This document shows positions 1 through 11,480 of a stretch of DNA of 64,000 bases, in pieces. A program made the translations under genes and the position numbers. Every line of letters starts with the position of its first letter. Position 1 is the stretch's first letter. The notes below the pieces were generated by a model. The model saw only the letters and a program-made list of their open reading frames with translations. It had not been told where the DNA came from and did not search any database. The DNA is taken from NCBI GenBank assembly GCA_035235625.1, contig CP141140.1:7274685-7338684 (forward strand), in the 5' to 3' direction. This stretch comes from Saururus chinensis. Its lineage: Eukaryota; Streptophyta; Magnoliopsida; Piperales; Saururaceae.

Positions 1-115
1 GTTTCAATAATTTCAGCTTTTTTGTTCTTTTTAAAGACTCTTCATCACCTCCATTTTACTGTCTGTGTGTGTATATGTTTTTTTTTTTACTGAATCTCTT
101 TTAATCGCAATGCAG

Positions 116-898
116 AGCAAGGAATGCAGTAGGAAATGCGAGTCTGAATTCTGTTCAGGTGTTGCGATTTTCCTTTTTTCCTTCTTCTCAGTTGAAACAT
201 GCTAGAATATGCCATCACATATTTTCCTAACTATTGCTTTTGATAGTGCCTCCATTTCTGAGATATGGCAAATATTGCGGGCTTTTATATAGTGGATGCC
301 CTGGCGAAAAGCCATGCGATGATCTGGATGCTTGCTGCAAAAGTCACGATGACTGTGTTCAAGCTAGAAACAGTACGATTCTTCCTCAACTGCGTCCGCA
401 GTAATCACTTAATCTGTTCAATTATATCATGATGACATCTTCATTAGCCCCAAGGCAAAATATGAATGAAGAGCATTCCGTGTGCGGATGTAGCTGTAAA
501 AGTACCTGCATAAGAATAACAGACAAGGAGCATCATGTGAAGGGGTGTCGTCCTATAAAACTTTCAACCGTGATGCGCAGGACTTGAATGTGTGAACAAG
601 AAAATTGGCACACCATCTAAGCTACATTTTGAATCTAATTATGGAAGCTCGTTTTACTTGTTTATATATTTTTTTTTCATCATTATGTTATTTGGCTGAT
701 GCCTGTGGTGGTTTGGGAGCAGACGACTACCTGAGCCAGCAGTGCAACCAGCACTTATTGGACTGCATCTCCAATTTCAAGCACGCCGGTGAACGCAGCT
801 TCAAGGGCAACAAATGCAAAGTGGAAGAGGTGGTGGACGTTATCTCCGTCGTGATTGAGGCTGCTCTGGTCACCGGGAGGCTTCTGCATAGACCTTGA
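116..898 (+). CDS. Secreted plant phospholipase A2, 3' part (5' exon outside window)
   Basis: Low-molecular-weight secretory PLA2, which hydrolyses the sn-2 ester of phospholipids in the secretory pathway or apoplast. Exons read as 116-158, 247-372 and 723-898, with GT-AG introns and matching phases, giving 114 residues up to a TGA. The second exon holds the calcium-loop pattern YSGCPGEKPCDDLDACC followed by the catalytic KSHDDC motif (His-Asp pair); the third begins NDYLSQQC, as in plant PLA2s. Twelve cysteines are present in this part, the number expected for the mature plant enzyme. The signal-peptide exon is not visible and should lie just left of base 1, so the gene is truncated by the window edge rather than broken. 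Family assignment is firm; the isoform (alpha, beta and so on) is not decided. Confidence 0.9.
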
Positions 899-2477
899 TG
901 ATGATTGCTCAAATATTTCGTTTCCATGGAAAAATCAATGAATGTAGCTAGACACCAAAAGAGAAGGCAATCACAGTTGTTAAGATGTTTGTTTCTTCCA
1001 GATCAATGAACAAAAAGAAACAAATTGCATTTCTTTTATCTAATCCACTGTCACATCTCACTATGACCTTAGGAACTAGGACGAGCATAGTTTTAACTTC
1101 GACAAGAAACTGACAATAAAATATCTATGGCCGGGGTGTTGTGTTCACTGTTTTTGTTCATATATCCCACATATGAGGTCTTGGCACGCACCCACACTTT
1201 TATAGCTTCTTTCACGTTTCCTGAATGAAAATGTTATTATGAGTCAGGACTCTTTTCGTGAGGAGGGGCAAGGTTAAACATATAGAGCATATAGCACACT
1301 AGGGGAGGGGCAAAAGGAGATATAACTATTATGCTTATATAGGTAACCCCAAGCTTCCGTGTGGCTCCGCCCCTGGTTCCTCTACTCGTATGTCATTACT
1401 ACTACGTAATTTGCATGCGCTTATTTGAAATTTTAATGTTAAGACGCGCGGAATCGCATGCACATTGGCGTCATAATCATGCACTGGGTGGGTGGGTGGG
1501 TATATAAATTAGACTTCAATGGTAATTTAAGGTGGTTATGGTGGTGCCTTCCGGGTGAGGGTGGCTACCGATTGGGCACGGAGCAGTCCCTGTCGCATTG
1601 AATAATAAGTCCAAGTTGCACGCCCGACGCCACTGCTGTGCGGATTCTCACGGGTCATCCCAGTCCCTCAGGATATTTTACTATTTTAGCAGTCCCACTC
1701 CAATCATGCAAACCAGAACGAGGGACCCAATTGAGAAAAAAAAACGGTGGATGTGTATTGTAAAAATCCCGTTATCTGTATTGAAGACTGGCCCGTGGTC
1801 TTAAACCGACTTGTGTCCAGACTTGCTTAACTGGCACATCATATCAGGATTCCAAGTGCACATGTAAGTATGTAACCCACACATGACCTCTTCCGCCTTC
1901 CCGTTTATAAACTCGTCCATGACAAATAAGGAAAGTATTAGCGGTTTTGATATGATTACTTGGGGGTTTCCTATGTTGTTTATACTCGTTGCCTTTTGGC
2001 TTATGACCTTTTTTGCTCTTCATTAAAAGCCTTGAGAAAAATTAAATGGGCAGTTTGAAGATTCGACATTTGTGATTTAAGAGGACAGCTAAAGTGTCAT
2101 TGCTTGGGCTCGCGAGCCTCATATTAACCTCGAAGAAGAGACAAATTTTAGAGATTTGTGATCAAGGGGGACCACCAATGTGTTTGGTGGACAGTCCTTT
2201 TTTCTTTCTCCTTTTTAATTAAAACGGTTACACTTAAATCTGATACACGCATAATTGCGATAATCAAGTAAAGTACAATTTTTAACACTTTAAATGATGG
2301 CACTCCTAAGCCAATGCTGCCTTTAGACGTTGCATACTTATAGGTACAACAAGCCTCTCCATTTCGAGAAATTATTTTCTAGCACTTGCAGTTAGCCTAT
2401 CCATTTCAAGAAATTATTGAGTATATTCACACACGCCTAACTTTAGACTTATAAGTAGAACAAGTCCTTGTGTTTTA
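899..2477. other. Spacer downstream of PLA2
   Basis: No gene supported. It should hold the PLA2 3' UTR at its left end. A short GGGT run lies at about 1486-1500. The small open frames here have no recognisable domain or splice context. Confidence 0.6.
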
Positions 2478-2650
2478 AGATATTCCCTCAATAAAAATAT
2501 CCAACAAAAAATCTCATATGAGTTTTGGTTAGATTGAAGAAGTGGGCTTCACACAAAGTTCACTCAGGTTCAATTGTTCAATCCAACAAAAACTCTTGTG
2601 AGAGTTTTTATTAGGTGTTTTTGTTGTATAAATATTATTATTTTTAAAGA
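2478..2650. mobile_element. Degenerate copy of the 158-177 bp Mutator-like MITE family
   Basis: The left edge (GATATTCCC and a CAACAAAAA tract), the centre (CACACAAAGTTCA) and the right edge (ATATTATTATTTTT) align by eye with the intact copies at 33464-33640 and 60781-60938. Edges are approximate and no target duplication could be read. Confidence 0.5.
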
Positions 2651-2984
2651 AAGTACTCTTGTACCATGTGAGATTTACTCTTATTAAATAGAAAATATAG
2701 TTCCTCACAATTAATGACATCCGTGTGAATAAAAGTTAGCGAAGGGGGCATTCTTGAAGTACTAATAATTTATCCTTCATGTCATAGTCTCATTACTAGG
2801 GATGAATTTTTTAAGGGCCAAATTGACGCCCTACCTGCATTAAATAAAGTCAGACAAACAAATTTTAAGCTTACCTTAAATAGGGTTGGGCTAGCGCCAT
2901 AGAATAAAAAGTCCAATGCTCATTTGGCTTGTCCCTAAATATTTTTTTTTAATAAATTTATCTATATTATTATTAAAATAAGAA

Positions 2985-4745
2985 GGGCCGGAGAATTTTG
3001 TCATGCCATGCTCATAATGCCCTTTTAAATAAATTCTTAATTAATTAAGAATTTAAGAGACTTAAATTATTTTTTGCCATGTTATGCTCATATTACCATT
3101 TCAAAGAAACTCTTAATTAATTAAGAATTTAAGATACTTAAAATATTTTTTATCATGTTATGCCCATATGTGGAGATTTTTGTCATGTTATGCTCATATT
3201 GCCCTTTCAAATAAACTCTTGACTAATTAAGAATTCAAGAGGCTTCAAATATTTTTTTATCATGCTATATGCACATATTGACTTTAAAATAAACTCTTAA
3301 TCAATTAAGAATTTAAGAGACAAAATATTTTTTGTCATGTTATGTTAATATTATTCTTTCTTTAATTATTTATAAATTCAAGAGATTTAAATTTTTTTTC
3401 CATGCAATGCCCATATTTCCCTTTTAAATAAACTCCTAATTAATTAACAATTCATGGTACTTAAAATATTTTTTGTCATGATATGCCCATATTACTCTTT
3501 CAAATAAACTCTTAATTAATTAAAAATTCAAGAGACTTAAAATATTATAATAATTTATTTGCCTATATTACTCTTTCAAAGAAACTCTTAATTAATTTAA
3601 AAAAATATATATGTCTATATCTATATTGTTATTAAAGTGAGAAGGGGGTGGAGATTTTTATCATGCTAGGCCCATATTGCCCTTTCGAATTAAGAATTTA
3701 AGAAACTTAAAATATTTAATAATTTATGTACCTATATTACAGTTTCAAATAAACTCTTAATTAATTTAGAATTGAAGAGACTTAAAATATTATAATAATT
3801 TATATGCCTATATTGCCCTCTTCTATATCATTATTAATGGGAAGGGGGGATTTTTTTCCATGCTATGCCTATATTACCATTTCAAATAAATTATTAATTA
3901 ATTTAGAATATAAAAGACCTAAAATATTACAATGATTTATATACCTATATTTTCCTTTCAAATAAACTCTAAATTAATTTAAAATTATATTTTTGCCACG
4001 TTATGCTTATATTACTCTTTCAAATAAACTCTTAATTAATTTTCTATATTGCCCTTTCAAAGAAACGTAATTAAATTAGAATAGAAGAGACATAAAATTT
4101 TACAATAATTTGTATGCATGTATTATCATTTCAAAGAAACTCTAAATTAATTGAAATATATATTTTTGTCACGCTATGCCTATATTTCCCTTCTAAAGAA
4201 ACTATTCGTTAATTTATAATTCAAGAGACCTAAAATATTAAAATGACTTTTATGCTTATATTATATTTTTAAAGAAACTCTTCATTAATTTAGAATTCAA
4301 GAGACCTAAAGTATTATAATGATTTATATGCTTATATTGTCCTTTTAAATAAACTCTTAATTAATTTAGAATTTAAAGGACTTAAAATATTACAATTATT
4401 TCTCCAATAAGCGTAACCTCGTTACCACATAAAAAATATGAATTTCATAGTCCTAATTGGTTTAGAACTTATTAAAATGAGAAAGAGGGTATATATACTT
4501 ATATTATTATTAAAGTGATGGGAGGATTTTTATCATATTATGTCTACATTGCCCTTTTAAATAAACTTTTAATTAATTTTGAATTTAAAATACATAAATA
4601 TTTTAATAATTTATCTAATAAGTATAACTTTCTTGTCACATAAAATTATGAAATTTTTTATGATAATTAGTTTAGAACTTATTAAAGTGAGAAGGAAGAT
4701 AAATATTTTTATCATAGATATCCTAAATTACCCATACTCTATATA
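2985..4745. repeat. AT-rich degenerate tandem array, unit about 70-77 bp
   Basis: A unit built around AAACTCTTAATTAATT, then AGAATTcAAGAGACTTAAAATATT, then TGTCATGcTATGCcCATATT and GCCCTTTCAAAT recurs about 16-18 times. Most spacings are 66-77 bp, with some larger gaps that look like partial units. Each unit holds a small palindrome at CTTAATTAATTAAG. Copies have diverged by many substitutions and small indels, so the array is old. No coding potential is seen. Confidence 0.75.
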
Positions 4746-5313
4746 TTATTATTAAAATGAAAAGAGAGCTGAGATTTTTGTCATAAAAGTCATAAATTAT
4801 ACATCCAATATATCAAAAATATTATTCATGATCTTTTATTTATAGAACAAGTAAGATAATTATAATTTGAAGCTAAATTTCATATGGTAATATAAGATTC
4901 TAAATTTATAGTGTAACACGTGCATTATGCAAGTATTCTTCTACTATATACACTAAAAGAGAAAGAGAAAAAGAAGGTATATATTTTAAAAGATTTATAA
5001 GGAGAATATTGTAAGCTTACAATTCATCGTAGTTGTAAAGGATTGTACCTAACCGCCAAAGACATGTACTTTCATGTTTTACGAGGTTAACTATTGGGAC
5101 CTTATATAAAGATTATACATTTTTAATAAAAAATTTAATAAATAAATTCTAAATATTCATTTTTTTGCTTAGTAGAGCCTGTTTAGGGCCTGACTTAGAA
5201 ATAGGCTAGTAGGTTAAGGTCAGGCCCAACTCCAACCCAACCTATTTCAGTCCTACCCACTCCTCGTTTGGAAAGCTTTTTTAATGCTTTATTGTGAATG
5301 AGCCCTTCATCTA

Positions 5314-5516
5314 GGAAAAAGTTTATATAAGCTCGAGCTCATATACACCTATGTGAGCCCGGGCTCTATGGACCTTTAGATTTACATTCGGCGGCCCATA
5401 ATACTCATGAACATTTAAACCCATGAGTATTATGGGCTGTCGGATGTAAATCCGATGGCCCATGGAGCCCGGGCTCACGTAGGTGTATATGAGCCCGGGC
5501 TCATAAAAACGGGACT
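5314..5516. mobile_element. Foldback MITE (GAGCCC family), copy A, with target duplication
   Basis: Almost the whole 203 bp folds on itself. Both arms contain GCTCATATACACCTAyGTGAG then CCCGGGCTC, then a TTTACATcCGrCGGCCCAT-like segment, and meet at CATGAGTATTATGGG near the centre. The element is flanked by CCTTCATCTA at 5304-5313 and again at 5517-5526, a 10-bp direct repeat (9 bp if one base belongs to the end), which suggests a Mutator-like mechanism. A second copy is at 8937-9162 and a deleted one at 32586-32651. Confidence 0.8.
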
Positions 5517-5862
5517 CCTTCATCTATGACACATAAAGTAGCTTATATATTGAAGCTAATATGCGCTATCAACCTCAAATATAAAGGGCCTATGTATATA
5601 CTTTAAGCTGGGCTGATTGTCAAAATAGAGCAGGAAAACTCTTCCCCTCTTTTCATCATGAATCCGGCAGATTTGGTTTGATTAGAAAAAAAAATTCCTG
5701 CGGGGTCGAGCTCCATATTCGCCGAAGAGCGTAAACAAGGAGGGAAAAGCGAGAAGAACGTAAAAGATGTTGGACGCGCGGCCGCACTGAGCGAGTGGCG
5801 CCGTGCCGCGGCAGACAGGGGAAGAGAAAAAGCGCATCAAAGTCATACTGAACCCTGCTGCG

Positions 5863-5933
5863 CCGTTCATTATGGGGATCCAAAGGCTCAGAAATTCGAC
5901 CGTTACTCCCTCCCTTCCTCAAAACTATCCGTT
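5863..5933 (-). promoter_or_regulatory. Cluster of three MSA-like (AACGG core) motifs upstream of the cyclin
   Basis: CCGTT, the reverse complement of the AACGG core of mitosis-specific activator elements, occurs at 5863-5867, 5900-5904 and 5929-5933, spaced 37 and 29 bp, about 200-270 bp before the cyclin ATG. MSA elements bound by three-repeat MYB (MYB3R) factors are established drivers of G2/M expression of plant B-type cyclins. Motifs are seen; function is inferred. A pyrimidine-rich CT-repeat leader follows at about 5940-6075. Confidence 0.6.
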
Positions 5934-6133
5934 GTGCCACCATCTCTCTCTCTCTCTCTCCTGACCTCCTCCTCACTCTTCTCTACTTCTACTTACGGCC
6001 TCCCTCCCTCTCTCCTCTCCCATTTCATTTCTACTTTTCTTTTTCTTCATCCATCTTCCTCCCTCTCCTTCTTCCTCATAATCACCTTGTCGCCTAGGAA
6101 ATACAAAAGTAGGACGATTTTGTTCCTCTTTCC

Positions 6134-8336
6134 ATGGCGACAAGGCTGAGCAGCAACCGAAGGGTGCTTGGAGACATTACCAACAGCCAGCAGTGCGTTC
6201 CTTCTGATCATTTCCTTCTCTCTTCTTTTTTTTTCTTCATCTTCGTTGCTAATTTTTTCCTTTTCTTGATGCCAGCAACCATTGCCACAACGTCATCAAG
6301 ATCAAACGGCCCGTCACCAGGTGGGTTTCATCGAACTTTCATGTTCTTGAATTAGATGTATTTATGTTGATTCTACCATTATCGTCTTTTTACCTTTTGG
6401 CTTCTTCCATGTTTGCTCCGAGCAGGAAATTTGAGGAATATTGTTCAAACCACCATTTGAAACATGATCAGGTAGTGTGTTTTTTACTTCTTTTTTGTTA
6501 TTCTTTCACATTTTTTTTCATTTTGCATCCGTGTCTTTGATTTTCTGTAAGTACATTTTTCTTCCTGATTAGGGAAAGAAGGGAAATGTTGTTTCCCATG
6601 GAACAAGGAAGAGAAGCCATATTGCTGAGTTGCCGAAGACAAATGAGTCGATGGATGGAAAAGTGGAAGCAAATGAGCGCAGACATCGTGAAGTTAATAT
6701 TTCTTTTGATTCGACATTGTCAATGGAGACGGAAAGCTTACAGTGTGGCATTGCTTCAGAGGGAACATCTCATGTAAAAGCAACTTTCTCATCTTCCTTC
6801 TTGTCAGAAAAAAAATCCTCACTTTCCGAGTCCACTCAAGACCAAAAACAATTACAAAAAATTTTGGAGTCGTAAATTTCACCTCTCACAGAAAATTTGC
6901 ATTGCATTGTGCAGGAGCCTTGTGAAATTGAAATGGAAGATGCAGAATCCCCGCTGCCCGATATTGACAAATCTGATGCTCGAAACCCTTTAGCTGTTGT
7001 TGAGTATGTTGAAGATATTTACAGCTTCTACCGCAAATCAGAGGTACTGCATTGTTTGAAATTGGAACACTTTTCCTTTTAGTACATGATAAACTCATGT
7101 CCAGCCATTTGGTTTTTTTATCTTGCTCCAACAGACGGTGAGCTGTGTCCCTGCCGACTACATGTCAAACCAGCCTGATATCAATCATCGGATGCGAGCT
7201 ATACTGGTTGATTGGCTTATCGAGGTTTGCATTTTGATTTACTCCTATTTGTTTGTCATACTTTTCTTTTCATATTGGCTTTCATATCTGAAATTTTTTC
7301 TAAGATTTTAATCACCATCTTTCAGGTGCATCATAAGTTTGAGTTGATGCATGAAACTCTTTTCTTGGCAATCAATATCATCGACAGATACCTCTCTCGA
7401 CGAGAGGTGACAAAAAAGAGTCTCCAATTGGTTGGCGTTGCGGGGATGCTAATAGCTAGCAAATATGAAGAGATTTTCCCTCCTCAAGTGAGCGACTTTA
7501 TTGCAATCTCTGCTGGTGCATATACGAGAGAAGATGTCCTGATGATGGTATGATGAATTTAGTTGTTCCTCGGATTCCCTCCAATTTTTGAACAAAATAA
7601 ATTTTACACTGGGATCCTCTTCTGTTATACCGGGAGCCCAGACCAACTGGATAGAGATTATTAGTCTTCCATTTAATGTTTCAGGAAAAATCTATGCTAA
7701 ATTCCTTGCAATTTAATATGTCCGTACCAACACACTACATGTTCATGAGGAGGTTCCTGAAAGCAGTAGAATCCGATACACAGGCGAGGGATATCTTTAG
7801 TTTCATATAAGTTTCTTTTCATTCATGCAATTAGCGACTCTAACCTTTCACTTTTATTTTGTTCTTTATATATCTGAAGAACTCTCTTGTTCGTTTATGC
7901 AGTTGGAGATGTTTAGCTTCTACCTCTTGGAGCTATGTTTGGTGGAATACCAAATGTTGAGTTTTCCGCCCTCTCTGGTATCAGCTGCAGCAATTTATAA
8001 AGGAAGGTGTATGCTAAGCAAGAATCCACCACTGAACAAAAGCCTGCAACACCATTCTAAGTACACTGAAGAGCAACTCCAGTGAGTTTTTTCCCCAAAA
8101 CCAGCTTCAGTATGTTATATACTCATGTAACTCAACCAACATATGCATATTGACTATATGTACTGCGGGCTTTTTTGTCTGTATTTTGCAGAGATTGTGC
8201 GAAATTGATAGAGGAATTTCACGAAAATGCAGGAAAGGGGAAGCTGACAGCAGTTTACAGGAAATACTCGATTCCCCAGTACAACTGCATCGACTTACGA
8301 AACGCAGAGCACCCTTTGTCTCCGAAGAACCAATAA
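6134..8336 (+). CDS. CYCB2: G2/mitotic-specific cyclin, B2 type
   Basis: Regulatory subunit of mitotic CDK, nuclear, acting at G2/M. Ten exons: 6134-6192, 6276-6320, 6426-6471, 6573-6773, 6915-7043, 7135-7224, 7326-7547, 7685-7783, 7903-8081 and 8192-8336, giving 404 residues with all phases closing. A destruction box RRVLGDITN lies at residues 9-17, so APC/C-dependent proteolysis is expected. The cyclin-box signature [12 protein letters not shown] ends at about residue 191 and runs straight into HHKF; HKF is typical of plant B cyclins. The second cyclin fold begins near [10 protein letters not shown]. The C-terminal [11 protein letters not shown] is typical of B2. The intron after exon 8 has no usable GT donor in phase and needs CAG|GCGAGG. 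Three MSA-like cores precede the gene. Class assignment is confident; the paralogue number is not. Confidence 0.93.
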
Positions 8337-8936
8337 TAGCAGTTTCACTTGGTTATTTATCAATAACTATTCCCACGATCTGAACAGAATCACTTGATAG
8401 AAGTAACGTTATGAGTTTCGGATGTCGGAATTTACAATGATAAAGCTCTCTCTACACTCTACTGTGTACTCCCTAATGCAAACTAAAACTACAGTATAAA
8501 TTTTTTGTTTGGTCAATGAGCTCTCTAATGTCTAATTATATTTGTGGATAAGGACAAGTGAAATTTTCTACTGTAGAATCACTTGATAGAAGTAACGTTT
8601 GTGTCCCTGTGCAACTATATATATGGCACAATTTTTTTTGTTCGGCCAAGCTATCTGGCGTCGATTTCTTTTTTTGGATGGAACAAGTGAAGTTTTTTAT
8701 TGGCGTTTTTCTTCAAATTTCTTAGCACTGCGGCCATGATTAACTGGCGGCGTCCTATTTACCTACTTCTTTTCTCTCTCCGTTCCAACCAAAAAATCAG
8801 GGAGAAAAAAAAAATCACAGTCTCACTAATATGCGCGACTCATGCTACTGAGTCTAGACGCATTAGGGGGCCACACAATTTTGATTTTGCAACATATAAT
8901 ACTTAAGCGGGCAGGCAGGATATATATATATATACC
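8337..8936. other. Cyclin 3' flank
   Basis: Probable cyclin 3' UTR. The segment CACTTGATAGAAGTAACGTT occurs twice, at about 8391-8410 and 8580-8599, a short direct duplication. A TA microsatellite lies at about 8920-8934 at the edge of the next element. No gene seen. Confidence 0.5.
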
Positions 8937-9162
8937 GTTAATATGAACTCGGGCTCATACGCGCCTATATGTATCCGAGTTCTATAGACCGTCGGATTTA
9001 CATCCGACAGCTCATAATATTCACGAGTTTAAATATCCTGTGAATATTATGGATATCACGGGTTTAAGTGCTCCGTGAGAATTATAAGCCGCCGGATGTA
9101 AATTCGACGGCCTATAGAACCCGGGTACGCGTAGGCGCGTATGAGCCCAGGCTCATATTAAC
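8937..9162. mobile_element. Foldback MITE (GAGCCC family), copy B
   Basis: Inverted arms begin GTTAATATGA and carry CGGGCTCATACGCGCC, then GTTCTATAG and a CCGTCGGATTTACATCCG-like block. The arms meet at an ATATTATGGATATCACGGG-type centre. Internal organisation matches copy A (5314-5516). Flanks are a TA microsatellite on the left, so no target duplication can be read. Confidence 0.75.
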
Positions 9163-9998
9163 TTTTCTATAATATTTTTTTCTCTCTCTAATGGTCAGGC
9201 AAAATTAAAAACGTGAACATACAAAAATTAATCATATATGCAGGTGGATTTCTTATGGCATGAATGAAACCTTGTGCTCTTTTTTGGTTCTTTCCACACT
9301 TCATAAATTAAGAAATGTATTCTCCATTAACCCCTATAAAATATGCTGAAGCGTGGAAGTTCAAACCATGTCTAAAGCGGAGCAAATGGTAATTAACATG
9401 GATAAAGAGTTTCAGCAGTGTCCGCTTCCAATGATCAACTGACAGTTCATAAGTTGGGAACTACCAAAAAAACATCATCAGATTGGATTGGTGTTCCCCT
9501 CGTAAAAAAGGTAAACAAAATCAGAAACCAGCCATCGGTCCTCTGGTAATCAAATCCCAAACCCCTCATTTGTTTATCTTTATACAGATATTACGCATGA
9601 TGAATATACAATTACGGAAAGTATATAGATGATTACAAAAGAGATGATAGGTGATATCATAGGATTTGGTTAAAAGAGAGGGGTATTTTGTTTATGATAT
9701 GTTTAATATGCTCTCTATATCAAATCAATAGCTTTATTTAGTGAAAACTTAACTCATTTTCTTTAATGGGCACGTGACCCATTAGGACTCAGTTTGATAC
9801 TTAATTATCGTTAAGTCCCGATCATTACAAATTGACTAATAAGTAATTGAGGTATACATAACTTTTAAAAAACCTGAAATACCCTTCTCTCTTTTCGAAT
9901 TCCAAATTTAAGACTCTAACCGCCTAAATTTGGGGGACTGTAGTCATTTGCTCCTGACCAAAACTAAAGCTCCGGTGATTTGAAGCTCCGTTCCGGCG
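9163..9998. other. AT-rich spacer
   Basis: No gene supported. The stretch around 9780-9900 contains a possible weak counterpart to sequence at 13140-13200 in reverse orientation (ACCTrAAATACC-like), discussed as a possible element boundary. Confidence 0.4.
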
Positions 9999-10326
9999 AT
10001 TTCATGTTCCTATGATCGATTGCTTGTTGTCTTGCTCACTGATTGTTGCTACTCCTAAGGACCCCCACCAACCTTGTCGATGGTGTCCACCTTCTCTGTC
10101 CCCTCTGACGGGTACCGGCCATCCCACGAGGATTCCTCCACCTCCTCGCCTTTGGCCTCCTCCCTTGTGGCGCAAGCCATCAGGGCCTCCTCCGCCCACT
10201 GCGACTCCTCCCTCTCATCGACTTACGGGGAGTCTGCCTACCAGGATCCGGAATTTCTGCGCTGCGGGAGCTCGTCCTTCCCCAGTCTGGTTCGGTCCTG
10301 AAATTCCAGTTCTTATTGTGTTTTAG
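9999..10326 (+). other. GC-rich, coding-like island of unknown origin
   Basis: A sharply bounded GC-rich block inside AT-rich DNA. One frame from an ATG at about 10080 reads a Ser-rich peptide of 74 residues starting VSTFSVPSDGYRPSHEDS and ending at a TGA. An overlapping frame is Pro-rich. Composition looks like the first exon of a gene, but no domain, and no convincing following exon, is seen. It could be a captured gene fragment in a transposon, a decayed gene, or the 5' end of a gene whose remaining exons I failed to recognise. Confidence 0.35.
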
Positions 10327-10769
10327 TTGTGATCCTTCATCTAGTTCCTTTTTTTTATGATTTGGATTGTATGTATTTGTGATGTCAATCACACAATTTG
10401 AACATGTTGATAATATTCTTCATGGAAGGAATATTAGTTTTGATCAATCATTTACAGCTATGCTTGTGTTGATTTTGCAGTTCTATTCCTGCCCGGATCG
10501 GAGGCAATCATTTGTCTTTTATAATCTGTGTTTTATTTTTTGTGCTTTATGGTGCTTGTAGGGGAATGTTAGTTTTCGTGGTTTGATATAGTTTTTTTGT
10601 GGTTTCATTATCAGTGTTTTTGATAATGAAAGCTAGGTGCCGGTAAAGGCAACTGGGTAATTTATGCGTTTTTTTTATGGCTACTTGATATAGTTTGGTG
10701 GAATGTGTGGTTGCTTTGTTGATTGATTGTTGCTATAGATTGATAGATATGGTTGGATTGTACTTGTTG

Positions 10770-10945
10770 ACTATTCTGTGGTGGATGTAAAAAACACAGA
10801 GTATATTTCTACTATTTTGTTTTGTGGTGGATGTAAACAACATTGTATATATTTACTGTTTTGTTTTGTGGTGGATGTAAACAACACAGAATATATATTT
10901 ACTATTCTATTCTGTGTTGGATGTAAACAACAGTATATATATTTA
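10770..10945. repeat. Tandem repeat, about 55-60 bp unit, three to four copies
   Basis: The unit TGTGGTGGATGTAAAcAACA, followed by TATATATTTACTgTTCT, recurs at about 10776, 10830, 10866 and 10913. A single further partial copy appears at about 11467 (GCGGTGAACGTAAACAACA). Confidence 0.7.
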
Positions 10946-10959
10946 CTGTTCTAATGATA

Positions 10960-11480
10960 TATTTGTTTATATATCATCAGAGTATAAATTTAATATTCCA
11001 TATATATGATCAAAGTATGAATTTAATATTCTATATATGAAATCATAGTATAAATTTACCATTCTATGTTTATATACAGAGTATAAATTTACTCTTCCAT
11101 ATATAAGGTCAGAGTATAACTTTATTATTTCATATATGTGAACATAGTATAAATTTATTTTTCTATATATATAAAATTAAATTATAATTTTTTTGTGCCA
11201 TATATAAGGTAAGAGTATAAATTTATTATTCCATATATGTGTACAAAGTATAAATTTATTGTTCCATATATAAGGTCATAGTATAAATTTATTATTCCAT
11301 ATATGTGAACAGAGTATAAATTTATTTTTCTATATATGAAATTAAAGTATAATTTTGATGTTCTATATATGTGAACAAAGTATAAATTTATTTTTCTATA
11401 TATGAAATCAAAGTATAATTTTGATGTTCTATATATGTGAACAAAGTATATATTTACTGTTATGTTTTGCGGTGAACGTA
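10960..11480. repeat. AT-rich degenerate repeat, AGTATAAATTTA / CCATATATAAGG units
   Basis: GAACAAAGTATAAATTTAtT alternates with TTCTATATATGAAATCA and TTCCATATATAAGGTCA about ten times, at roughly 40-55 bp spacing. No coding potential. Together with the array just upstream it forms about 700 bp of simple expanded sequence. Confidence 0.7.
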
